This document shows positions 44,820-55,623 of a DNA stretch of 64,000 nt, one piece after another. Position numbers and translations under genes: made by a program. The notes beneath the pieces are model-generated. The model saw nothing but the letters and a program-made list of their open reading frames with translations. It ran no database searches and was not told where the DNA came from. The first letter of the stretch is position 1; each line of letters opens with the position of its first letter. Origin of the DNA: Zizania palustris (taxonomy: Eukaryota; Streptophyta; Magnoliopsida; Poales; Poaceae); NCBI GenBank assembly GCA_019279435.1, contig JAAALK010000286.1, positions 24,695,931 to 24,759,930 of the forward strand, in the 5' to 3' direction.

Positions 44820-44831
44820 TGGTATCAGAGC
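44820..44831 (+). promoter_or_regulatory. LTR-D primer binding site (tRNA-iMet)
   Basis: TGGTATCAGAGC lies 2 bases after the LTR. Confidence 0.92.
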
Positions 44832-45877
44832 TTTCATTGCTTGGTGAGTTTTTATTTCATTTTTTCCTACAGTCCAGAAAAAGCCACACAAAAATATAGT
44901 TTATCCGAGAACCAAGCCTTTTTGAGCCTTTTACTAGTTCTGCTTGGTATCAATGTTTTGAGTTTTTGGTTGCATCGTCTTGTGAAGTTGTTGGTCTTAG
45001 TGTTTAGTTCGTTTAGAGTTTCGAGTTCTTGTCATGTTTTTACCACCCTGTTTTAGTCTGTTTATCAATTGTTTAGGGTATTTGTATCCCTTAGTTTTTG
45101 AGTTCAAATCAAATTGGAGTCGGTTTGTTTGTTGGAATTCGAGAATAATTTGGGCAGGCTGTGCATGTGTTACTAAAACTGTCATATCTCACAACTGCCT
45201 ACTTTGATTGGAGAGTTTTGATATATTTTGGAAAGCTTACAACCAGATCTTCATTTTTCCTTTTAGAGTCATCTTCATATTCGGTCGTTTGCTTTCTGTT
45301 TTGGAACGCACAATGTTCAGGAGTCCTGTACTAAGAGTCACATTGTCCTTTGCTGTTCTTTAAAGTAAGGAGAGAAAAAAGGAAAAAAACAGAAAGGTGC
45401 TCAAAAAAAGAAGAAAAAAATCTGCACCCAAAAAAAAGAGCAAAAAAAAGTGAAAGAAAACTTGTGACAAAAGAGGAGGAAAGCTAGTTCTACCTTTGTC
45501 AGTTTGGTGGTATCATTTGTGTCTAGGCTCGCGTCTCTAGTACGTTCAAGCCTAGGATCAGCACAATACCGACGTTGAACAATTACTCAATTTGCTTATG
45601 CTAATGTGGTTCTAGTTTTCCTTGCTACATATTTCAGCCTACCTAGAACTCCACATATTTGACTACAACTTGTACAACCAAGTGTTTTCCAAGGCATTGA
45701 TACATCTAATTCTGTGGCGCTTGTGGTTAAGTCGGTGTACAACACCTTCATGCTTGCATTGGTAAGAACTTATAAGAGCTTGATATAGGATTGAGCGAGT
45801 GTGACTTTGTGCCTTCACAATCTTATAGTTAATAGGAGCGTACATATTATTTGTATGTTTCTTGTCTACTACTAATC
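44832..45877 (+). other. LTR-D leader with purine-rich tract
   Basis: A 1-kb non-coding leader between primer site and gag. An A-rich, purine-rich run (45363-45476, AAGGAAAAAAACAGAAAGG-like) stands out. No gene supported. Confidence 0.7.
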
Positions 45878-46917
45878 ATGGCACGGATACAAAAGGAGAT
45901 AGGATATAGTGAAGCTCAATATCGATATCTTCATCGACACCTATGGGATCAACACGATAAATATGAGGTATGTGATGAAATTTTAGCTAGGTTCAAATGT
46001 ACAATACCTTATTTTGAAGGAAATTATGACCCTCATGCATATATTCAATGGGAACTAGCTGTAGATATTGAATTTGAAAAGTATAACATGTCTGAAAGAG
46101 AAAAGGTTATGGTTGCCTCTAAAGTGTTAGTTAAAGATGCTGCATATCATTGGAAACATCTTTGTAGACATGATAAAATACTTCAATCTTGGAAAGAATT
46201 AAAACAATATTTGAGAGATGCTTTTGTTCCTCCATATTATGCCGAAATTCTGTTAAAGAAACTGCCATGTTTAAAACAAGATAGCAAAAGTGTTTTCTCA
46301 TACTATCATGATATGCATGCTTGTTTATTATGTTGTGCTATAGATGAATGCGAAGAAGCTACAGAACATAGGTTTTTATGTGAGTTTAACAAAGAAATCC
46401 AAGAAATGCTTCTTCATGAAACATATAATTATCTTTCTCAATTGTTTGAACTTGCGTGTCAAGCTGAATTTCAGATTACTATTGATTTAGAGGAGACACC
46501 AATCAGTTTGCCCTCTAGTTCTACTGACTTTGAACAGGAAAAAGAGATCAAGTATGCACTTACATCATCAGAGAAGGTTTTGCAAGGTATATATGTGCTG
46601 AAATTAATCAAGGTGAGTGTGCTCCTCATCAAACACAATCATCCAATGTTCATGCTATTATAGAGAAACAATTAGTGGATTCTTTTGCTGAAATTTCTTT
46701 GTTAACAGATGATTTTCTTGAAACTCCTCATGACAAATAAGAGTTGTGTGTTAATGCTTCACTTATATACATGCCACAACGAGTGGAAGACCGTGTTTTT
46801 TCTATTGTTAATTCCTCAAGCATTGATTTTAAACATGTTTTCCGCATTACTAATGAGAATGAGGAAATTAAATTGTTATCGTCTTTAAATACTTAGGATT
46901 ATATTGAACTTGATGAT
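45878..46917 (+). pseudogene. LTR-D gag, N-terminal part
   Basis: ATG at 45878 starts a Ty3-type gag: RFKCTIPYFEGNYDPHAYIQ, WELAVDIEFEKYNMSEREK, VASKVLVKDAAYHWKHL and a KELKQYLRDAFVPPYY block, then SKSVFSYYHDMHACLL. The arrangement is that of the retrotransposon gag capsid domain. A frameshift near 46580 precedes the reading EINQGECAPHQTQ and IIEKQLVDSFAEISLLTDD. TAA at 46738 and TAG at 46894 (both likely from Gln codons) follow. The frame reaches IELDD, where Tat2 is inserted; it resumes at 60677. No zinc knuckle is visible. Confidence 0.82.
46913..46917. other. Target site duplication of Tat2
   Basis: ATGAT precedes the Tat2 LTR; AGGAT follows at 60677-60681. One base differs. Joining the flanks restores the LTR-D reading IELDD/LCELSTLNEK, which supports this assignment. 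Confidence 0.72.
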
Positions 46918-47194
46918 TGTTGACGTAAAAGATTACGCTAACAGGTTTCTGAAGATTAGAAACTAACAAGCAAAGTGTTTGCGAAGAAAACTATTCCAAG
47001 CCTCCAAATGGATAATAACTTAGAATAGTTCGAAAGTGTGTATTGAATAACTTGTATTCGGTCCCTATTACAGGGTAAAACGGGCGGTATTTATAGGCCC
47101 AAACATTAAGGAAAAGACCTTTTTACCCCTCTATTACAACCGACATAGTGGAAACTATTCGGTACCCTTAATAGGGCTAAAATGGTAAAAGACT
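46918..47194 (-). repeat. Tat2 3' LTR, terminal part
   Basis: First segment of the left LTR, cut by SIRE3 after GGTAAAAGACT. A TATA box in minus-strand sense (plus GTATTTATAG) is at 47087-47096. The LTR continues at 57641-57853. Confidence 0.87.
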
Positions 47195-48798
47195 TGATGC
47201 CAGGGGAGCGGGGAGCTCCGTCACGGTGGCTGCGAAGGGGTCTAGGTCGGACCTCGGGTCGAGGTGCACTAGGAGAAGGCAGTAAGTGCGGAGCGTGGCT
47301 TCGGGTGAAGGTACTCCGAGACAAAGTCCTCGGAGGCGAGGCACTTCGAAGGGTACTCCAGATGGGGTGACTTCGGAGTATGGTGGATCAAGTCCTCAGC
47401 AGAGGCAAGGTGTTCGAGGTGTGCTCTGGAGGGAGACACTCGAAGGTACCCGACGAAGGTCTCAGAAGTCGAGGTGCATCGAAGGCATGGTCCGGGTGAG
47501 GCTTGTCTAGGAGTGTGCTCGGGGAGAGACACTGCGACGAAGTGCTCATGGAATGCTTCGTGCGGAGGCCTTGGACGAAGGAGGGACTTCGAAGGGTGGT
47601 ACTCTGAAGGTGGGGCTTCGGAGTGAAGCAGGCTTCAGCGCGAGGCTAGCTCCGGAGTAAGGTTGACTTGTGGTACTTCGGCCATGCATGGCTTCGGTAC
47701 ACGGCCATGTTCGAAGGGTGGTCCACTTCGGAGGTGGTGGTGCGAAGGCCCAAGGGCTTTGACGTCTTCGGCTCAAAACCGTCACTGTATCGGAGGCTAT
47801 CTTCGGTGAAGCGAAGGCCGTCAGGCTCAAGGCTTCTCGCCGAAGCTACCGCACCCCTCGCGTGCGAAGGGGGGCTTCAGAAAGGTCAAAGACTGCAAAG
47901 GCTGACATTGTCTACTCTGCAAAAAGCTGACGCTGTCCCCTGTGCAAAGCTGACAGAGAAGCCTCCAGAATAAAGTTGGCTACCTTTTGTACCCCTCTGT
48001 TCTGTAGAGACAAAACCAATGTAAACCCTAGGAGTAAAGTAGTCAATTCACTTGGGTGAATTGTGGCTATAAATAAGGGGGATGGGTAGGTAACATTTAA
48101 CACTTTGAGCATTTACTATTGAGCTCCTGTACTAGCCTCCACACTCTGTATTCATCTAGTGAGTTCATTTTTAGTGTTCCTTGTTCAAGCAGCGAAGCCC
48201 TGCTTCTGTGTTCATTTTTCTGCTTGAGCTTGTTTGCATACCTCGCTAGTAGTAGTGCACCGAAGCCTGTCTAGGCAAAGTGTGTCTTGTGCGAAGTGTG
48301 CTTTTCAGTGTGCGTTCGCTCTGTGTAACAGGAGGCTAGACCTCGTTGCTTACTAGAGAAGCCCCGATCGAAGACCGTTTTGCTTCTCGTGTCGAAGCCC
48401 CTAGCGAAGTCTGTTAGTGTGCGTTTAGACCTTCGAAGTACGAAGCCCAGCACCAGTTGCTGTCGCTAAGTATTTGGTCTAAGTCCTCAGAGGGCAGTCC
48501 ACTCTTGCGAAGGGTGAAGTGCGAAGCCTGCTCGAAGCACCCTGTGTGCGGAGCCTGCACTGACTAAGCAGGGTAGATTTTTCGGGGTTGCGTGTGGAGC
48601 GAAGTCTTCTTGGCTTAGGACTTTTACTCCTTGCAAAGCCTGTGTTCGGAGCTGTCAAATACCTCCGAACTAGATCTTCGAAGGTTGGTGTTCGAAGCCT
48701 GTTCCGCAGTAGACAGAATTAAAACCGAAGGCTATTTTTAGCCCAAGTTTTTAAAAGCTCCCATTCACCCCCCTCTGGTCGCCGTTTCCGGTCCAACA
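47195..48798 (+). repeat. SIRE3 5' LTR, 5' truncated
   Basis: Begins at TGATGCCAGGGGAGCGGGG, which lies 385 bp inside the 3' LTR, and ends CGGTCCAACA. TATA box CTATAAATAAG is at 48068-48078. Rich in CTTCGAAG/CCGAAG palindromic motifs. Confidence 0.88.
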
Positions 48799-48800
48799 AT

Positions 48801-48812
48801 TGGTATCAGAGC
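48801..48812 (+). promoter_or_regulatory. SIRE3 primer binding site (tRNA-iMet)
   Basis: TGGTATCAGAGC lies 2 bases after the 5' LTR. Confidence 0.93.
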
Positions 48813-48862
48813 AGGTTAAGATCACCAGTTGACCTTAACCGGTTTTGTGATCTGTTGGCGAC

Positions 48863-51298
48863 ATGGACAGAGCTAGTAAAATTCCTCTGTTCGATGGGAC
48901 TGACTTTGCATACTGGAAGGTGCGCATGGAGGCTTACTTGCTAAGCCAAGGAAAAGCAATTTGGGAGATTGTGGACTCACAAGACTCCATCCCTGAGACT
49001 CGCACCTCTCAAACATAGAAAGATCAGTATAATGCCAACTCCAAGGCTAGGAATATACTGTTCATTGGTTTGAGCCGGAGTGAGTTTGATAGGGTGCAGC
49101 ACCTTAGGACTGCTAGGGAAATTTGGACAACTCTCACTATTTTTCATGAGAGCTCTACACAGATCAAGGCCAGATGCCAAAGCACATACAATCAACAGTA
49201 TCAGCTGTTTGTGCAGGCACCTGGTGAATCTATAGATGCCATGTTTTCTTGCTTTGATGCGATAGTGAGTAACTTGCGGTCCAACAGGACACTTGCTTAC
49301 AATGATCATGATAGGGCTATCAAACTTCTCTATGCTCTTGACCGTAGCATATGGGAAGTGAAGATATCCAGCATTGAGGAGTCCGCAGGTTATGACACAT
49401 TGACCTGTGATGAGCTCTTCAGCAAGCTGAAGTCCACAGAGATTGCCAAGGCATCTCTTGCTGTGCATAGAAGCTCTTTGCCACCGCCATTGGCATTGGT
49501 TTCTAGCACTAGCCGTGGCACCACTGCAGAACCAAGCACATCAGGCACTTGTGTTTTTGCAGATGGTTTTCCATTGTCCTCCCTGGTCTCCATCACAAAG
49601 GAGCAGGTGGACACTCTGGATGATGATGAGCTTGCTCTCATTGCCAGGAGGTTCACCCGTTTTCATCATGAAAGACGGGATCAGAGGAGAAGTGGTTTTA
49701 GTGGTTGTTTTGAGTGTGGCGACACTTCTCACATCAAGGCTAATTGCCCTAAGCTCAAGAAGAGAGATGAGAGTGAGCGCCCTAAATACCACAAAAAGGA
49801 GAGGAAGCCTTTTGTGAAGGGCAAGCGCGGCAAGGTGGCTAAAAGAGTAGCCAAAGCCGCTTCAAGAGCATTTGTTGCTGCTCTCAGCGACATCGACACT
49901 TCCTCAACTGAGGAGTCGAGCTCTGAGGAGAAGGAGTCCCCAAGGAAGGAGGACAAGAAGGACAAGAAGGGACGAGACTTCACCGGCCTTTTCTTCATGG
50001 CCGACAGCGATCACAGCGGCGATGAGCTTGACTCATCTGAGGTACCACTATCCTCTGACCAGCTTTTGATTAAACTAGATGAACTAAATGAAGTAGTTCT
50101 TGGTCAGGATAGATTACTTGTGCAAGCCGCTAGAGAAAGAAAAGACCTTAGACTTAGTCTAGAATCTGTTTCTACCGAATATGCCATGCTTAAGTCTAAA
50201 GTTAATGATGCTGAATGTGAATCTTGTACTGTAGTCATGGGTGAGCTTGCTCAGTTGTGTTCTGTACATGCTCAAACCCTTTCTGAGCTTGAGACTGCAT
50301 AGAAGCGGCTTTTGGTGGTTGATTCTAGACCTCATGATATTATTGAATGCATGAACTGTTCTTTATTACGCGACAACATTAATTTACGTGATAAGCAAGT
50401 TCATGACTTAGAGGCTAGATCTGAGAGGGCCGGTAGTTCTAAGGATGCGCAACCTATTTGTGACACTTGCATTACCCTTAAGGACCAGCTAGGCACTGTT
50501 AGAGAGCGGGCTGAGAACCTAATGACTGAAAATGAATACCTTCTTTCTGTGGTTAACAAATGCACTGAGGGAAAGGGTAGAATGGATATGCTCTTGGCCA
50601 AGAGCAAGATGTGTGCTGACAGAGCAGGGTTAGCTCTAGGTTTGGGTTTTGAGAGGATTCCTTCAGATAATGAAAACAAAACTGTTTTTACCTCTCCCAC
50701 TACCCTAGAGAAAGAGAGAGCTCGGTTAAACACTCCATCAGCCAAAAAGCCTACCCGAGCTCAAAAGAAAACCACTCCTTCTGCCAAGAAAATCCCTCCC
50801 AAGAAAACCACTCAGCAGAAGCCGAAGGAGCCTGTGAGAGTTGCTCCTAAGACCCATGAGAGTGCCCATAGGAGAGTCTTCCATTGTTCCTACTGTCTGC
50901 GGGCGAGTCATTTGGTTGGGTTCTGTTTTCGTCGCATCAAGGATGAGCGATGCTCTCAGGCGATGAGTTACCAGGACGTGCATTACCCATCTTTAGGTAT
51001 GCATGAGTCTGAGTTTTACTATCGTCCTGCTTTTGAGGCTCCTCGTGCTTCTCGGAGAGGTTTGGCTCCTCGAGGTGTTCACCATGTTCCATATGGTGGT
51101 AGACCCTGGGCGAGTAGCTTTGTACCTCGTCAGAGTAGGAGACCTCGACATGTTGTTCGATCACAGCATGTAGGTAGACCTCGCACTTTGCATCAGTCAG
51201 ATTATCATGTGCGTAGACCGTCTACTTTTATTGTGCCTACTACTCGTGTCACTCAGTGCTGGATGCCTCGTCATTTTTTTCACTCACCCCAGCACTGA
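48863..51298 (+). pseudogene. gag: SIRE3 gag
   Basis: ATG at 48863. The first residues MDRASKIPLFDGTDFAYWKV are the usual copia gag start; the core includes AREIWTTLTIFHESSTQIKA and SIDAMFSCFDAIVSNLRS. A zinc knuckle CFECGDTSHIKANC follows near 49710-49755, then a Lys/Glu-rich region, a long coiled coil (50060-50560) and a His/Arg-rich tail containing HCSYCLRASHLVGFC, a second Cys/His motif. The extended coiled-coil gag is typical of sireviruses. In-frame stops are TAG 49016 and TAG 50300, both where Gln is expected, and TGA 51296. All parts stay in one phase. Confidence 0.9.
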
Positions 51299-52850
51299 GC
51301 GATCGAGATATTCTTATCACGTGTAGGCGACAGATCGAGCTTGGAGCGCACGTGGATCATGGACTCCGGTTGTTCACGCCATATGACCGGAGATGCAGCA
51401 TGGTTCTCCAGCCTCACCACAACCAAGCAAAGGGAACATATCACCTTCGACAACAATCGAAGGAGTAGAGTGAAAGGTAAAGGTGTGGTAAGAATTAACT
51501 CTAATTTCACTCTCAAAGATGATGCTTTGGTTGAAAACCTGGGATACAATTTGTTGTCTATATCTCAGTTGCTTGATGAGGGCTTCGAAGTGCGATTCCA
51601 TCGCGATACTTCACAAGTACTCAATTCTGATGGCGTTGTGGTGTGTAAGATCTTTAGAGTTGGGAGAGTTTTTGGAGCTGATTTTTCTAAGTCTTCTGGC
51701 TCTTCTCATTGTCTTATTGCACATTCTACCTCTGAGCTTTGGAAGTGGCATAGGAGACTAGGGCATATGAGCTTTGAGTTGCTCGCTAGTCTGAGCACCC
51801 TAGGTCTGATCTGAGGATTGCCCAAGCTCAAGTTTGAGAAGAATATTTTTTGCGCTCCTTGTCGACATGGAAAAATGATTGCCGCTTCGCATTCGCCAGT
51901 CACCACAGTGATGACTGAACAACCCGGAGAACTTCTCCATATGGACACTATAGGTCCTTCTCGGGTTAGTTCTTTAGGCGGCAAGTGGTATGTTTTAGTC
52001 ATTGTCGATGATTTCTCTCGCTACTCTTGGGTCTTCTTTCTTGCCAGCAAGGATGAAGTGTTTTCACACTTTCGGAGCTTGGCTTTGAGACTTTTCACTG
52101 AACTCCCAGGTGCATTGAAATTCATTCGAAGTGATAATGGCACCGAGTTCAAAAACAGTCTCTTTGTTGACTTTTGCATGGAGCATGTCATGGAACATCA
52201 ATTCTCTGCTCCGCGGGTTCCTCAACAGAACGGTGTTGTTGAGAGGAAGAACCGCACTTTGGTTGAGATGGCTAGGACGATGCTCGATGAGCACAGGACT
52301 CCTAGAAAATTCTGGGTTGAGGCCATGAACACTGCATGTTACATCTCTAACCGAATCTTCTTGCGCTCAATTTTGAATTTGACATCTTATGAGCTGCGTT
52401 TTGGGAGACAGCCCAAGGTTACTCATCTTCGAGTTTTTGGCTGTCGTTGCTTTATCCTAAAACGTGGTAATTTGGATAAATTTGAGTCGCGTTCTTCTGA
52501 CGGGATCTTTTTGGGTTACACTACACATGGTCATTCTTACCGTGTTTATAATTTGGAAACTAACACTGTCATCGAGTCATGTGATGTGACTTTTGATGAA
52601 TCGACCCCCTCTGTTAGTTCTGCTCTTGAACAGGCGAATGAACATGACATGAAACAGACCATCTTCGAAGGAGAAGATCCCGGAGATTTTGAGGATGAAC
52701 CCCTACTACCCTCGACATCAACCCCCGAAGCCGACCCAGCTTCGACCACTTCGGCACAAGGTCCCGAAGCAACTACCTCGACATCGGTCATCTTGGACCA
52801 CTCTAACGCACAAGTTGAGGGGGAGACTCATCCCGCCGTGAGGCTCCACA
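51299..52850 (+). pseudogene. SIRE3 protease and integrase
   Basis: Same phase as gag. The protease begins with WIMDSGCSRHMTGDAAWF (catalytic DSG) and ends near NLLSISQLLDEGF. The integrase zinc finger reads WKWHRRLGHMSFELL...CAPCRHGKM and is interrupted by TGA at 51812, likely from CGA. The core has HMDTIGPSRVSS (Asp), FIRSDNGTEFKN (Asp) and NGVVERKNRTLVEM (Glu), so the DDE triad is complete. The copia GKGN-type tail region and an acidic/Thr-Ser linker follow. A 1-base frameshift near 52850 separates it from RT. Confidence 0.9.
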
Positions 52851-54492
52851 TCATGTTCAAAGGATGCACCCTCCCGAGCAGATCATTGGTGAGCTTGATC
52901 AACGGGTAACATGTTCCCATGCTCATTTCATTGATTCCGCTTTTGTTGCCTCTTTCGAGCCCTTAGATGTTAGTCATGCACTTTCTGATTCTAGTTGGAT
53001 AAATGCCATGCATGAGGAACTTGAAAATTTTGAGAGAAACCAAGTCTGGTCTTTAGTTGATCCTCCACCAAATGTTCATTTCATTGGAACAAAATGGATT
53101 TTCAAAAACAAACAAGGGGAGGATGGGACAATAGTCATAAACAAGGCTAGACTTGTAGCTCAGGGTTATTCTCAGCTAGAAGGGGTTGATTTTACTGAAA
53201 CTTTTGCACCTGTTGCTCGCCTTGAGGCCATTAGGATTTTGCTTGCCTTTGCGACATCCCGGGGATTCAAACTCTATCAAATGGATGTCAAAAGTGCTTT
53301 TCTTAATGTCTTCATAGGTGAAGATTTTTATGTAAAACAACCCCCTGGTTTTGAAAACCCCAAGTACCCACATAAAGTCCTTAAACTTCATAAGGCTCTT
53401 TATGGACTAAAGCAGGCCCCTCGGGCATGGTATGATAGACTTAAGTCTTTTCTGCTTGAGCGGGGGTATTTGATGGGCTCTGTTGATAAAACCCTATTTA
53501 CTCTCAAGCATGGCAAATATTTCCTCCTAGTTCAGATTTATGTGGATGATATCATCTTTGGTGGCTCTTCTCATGCTTTGGTTGCTGAGTTTGCAGATAC
53601 CATGAGCAGGGAATTTGAAATGTCCATGATGGGTGAACTCACCTTTTTCCTTGGGTTGCAAATCAAGCAAAGCAAACAAGGTACCTTCGTCCATCAAACG
53701 AAGTACACCAAGGACCTGCTCAAGAAATTCGACATGGCCGATGCGAAGGCCCTCGCCACTCCAATGGCTACATATGTAGCATTGGATCCTGACAAAGATG
53801 GAGAAGCCGTAGATCAGAAGGAGTTCCGAAGCATGATCGGCTCCCTCCTCTACTTGACTGCTACGAGGCCGAACATACACTTCGCGGTGTGTCTGTGCGC
53901 TCGTTTTTAGGCTTCACCACGAGCTTCGCACCGCCAAGCGGTAAAGCACATCCTAAGGTATCTCAAATATACCCTTGAATTTGGCATATGGTATTCAGTG
54001 TCTTCATCTTTATGTCTTCGAGGTTATTCCGATTCATATTTTGCTGGGTGTAGGATTGATAGGAAGAGTACCTCTGGTACTTGTCATTTTCTGGGTACTT
54101 CTCTGGTTTGCTGGTCTTCCCGCAAACAGTCTAGTGTTGCACAATCGACGGCTGAGGCCGAATATGTTGCTGTAGCTAGCTGTTGCTCTCAGATTTTGTG
54201 GATGGTTTCCACTTTGCGGGATTTCGGGTTAGATTATAAGAGTGTTCCACTTTTCTGTGATAACACTAGTGCTATTTGTATTGCAAATAACCCGGTTCAG
54301 CACTCCAGAACCAAACACATTGATGTGCGATATCATTTTCTCAGAGATCACAATGAGAAGGGTGATATTAAACTTCAATATGTTGATACCCAACACCAGC
54401 TAGCCGATATTTTCACAAAACCCCTCGATGCTTCTCGATTTGCCTATTTGCGTGGGGAACTTGGTATTTGTCACCCTTATGGCATTTTATGA
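52851..54492 (+). pseudogene. SIRE3 reverse transcriptase and RNase H
   Basis: The RT reads WINAMHEELENFERNQVWSL, FIGTKWIFKNKQGEDG, RLVAQGYSQLEGVDF, YQMDVKSAFLNVFIGED, ALYGLKQAPRAWYDRL and the catalytic QIYVDDIIFGGSS. TAG at 53908 (expected Gln before ASPRASH) interrupts it. The RNase H part has GYSDSYFAGCRIDRKSTSG, where relatives in this window have DADFAG; one conserved acidic residue is therefore replaced by Tyr. It ends LADIFTKPLDASRFAYLRGE...GIL, TGA at 54490, overlapping the first purine tract. Confidence 0.92.
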
Positions 54493-55623
54493 GGGGGAGC
54501 TGATTTTAATTATCTTGCATTTGCTCATCGTGTGTGGAATTGCATTTACATCTGTTGCACTTATATGCCTCACTTTAATTCATGAAATCATGTCAGCTCA
54601 ACTCTCTGTAATTTATCTGAAACATTAATGTGCATGATGTTTTCTTTCCAAACTCAAATCATGCTCACTGCTCAATCTTGAATCTAGCATGTATAGGCAG
54701 GACTGCTTTAGCTATCTTTTATCTGCTTGATAGCAAGACGCCTTTTCTCTGGATGCTAATCACTGCAACTTGAAAAACAATTCTTCATACTCATGGATAT
54801 TCATAAAGTGCCAAACAATTTGTTCACTTAATCACAATTCCAAAAATCCATGATTTGCATGCTTCAAAGTAAAAGATCCAAGTGGGTTTGTTTGTCGCAC
54901 TACTCTATTCTAGACTGCTTACCGTTGCACATTGGTCTGAACTGGAATAGTGTAGTGTCTGCCAAAATCATTGCCTTAAGCTTCTGATGGCTTTCATGCC
55001 TAGGCTTGGCCTGATTGGAAAGTATAAGGTGGACAAACAAATAACCCCTGGCATTATGAAAAGGAACAACAAAATTCATTGATCATCAAATTTGCTTTCA
55101 TAGCTCCATTTGAATTGGACTTGTATATCTAGAGTAGAAATTGACTAGCTTTGCGCAGTCCTTGCTTTTACTTGTCTAGTTTCCTTGACTAAGTGGTGAT
55201 GCTTTTATTTCAAAAATGATAAAATCACATGCTGTCATCATGATTTTAGAGAATGTTAAATTGAGCTGAGCCCATGATCATTGGTATTACTGTTGGCATA
55301 TTTTTGCTATATATGTCTTTGCAATTCTGCTCATTTCCAAGCATTGCATCTTTTGAATGCTCCTTGATACTTGCATTGCCAAAGGGGGAGAAATTTGAGT
55401 CCTCTATTGCAAAAGGGGAAATTATCTCAGGGGGAGTTTTTATCTTGAAAAAGGGGAGATTTGCCGAAGGGGCTTTTACTCTTGAAAAGGGGGAGGAAAA
55501 TTCTTTTGTCAAGTGACATGATTTGGCTCGTTTCTGAGTTTTTATGGTAACTTGTGTGCTAAAAGTCTTTTAATTTTTCTTAAACTTGAATTTGGTTGTC
55601 AATGCACTCATCAAGGGGGAGAT
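54493..55623 (+). other. SIRE3 3' untranslated region with multiple polypurine tracts
   Basis: Non-coding; no envelope-like ORF is seen. Purine tracts are GAGGGGGAG (54491-54499), AAAGGGGGAG (55381-55390), CAGGGGGAG (55429-55437), AAAAAGGGGAGAT (55448-55460), GAAAAGGGGGAGG (55484-55496) and the LTR-proximal AAGGGGGAGAT (55613-55623). Repeated tracts before the 3' LTR are a known sirevirus trait. Confidence 0.88.

Noticed and set aside
54493..55623. Possible envelope-like ORF after SIRE3 pol
   Set aside because: Only short frames with stops; no transmembrane or envelope-like stretch seen.
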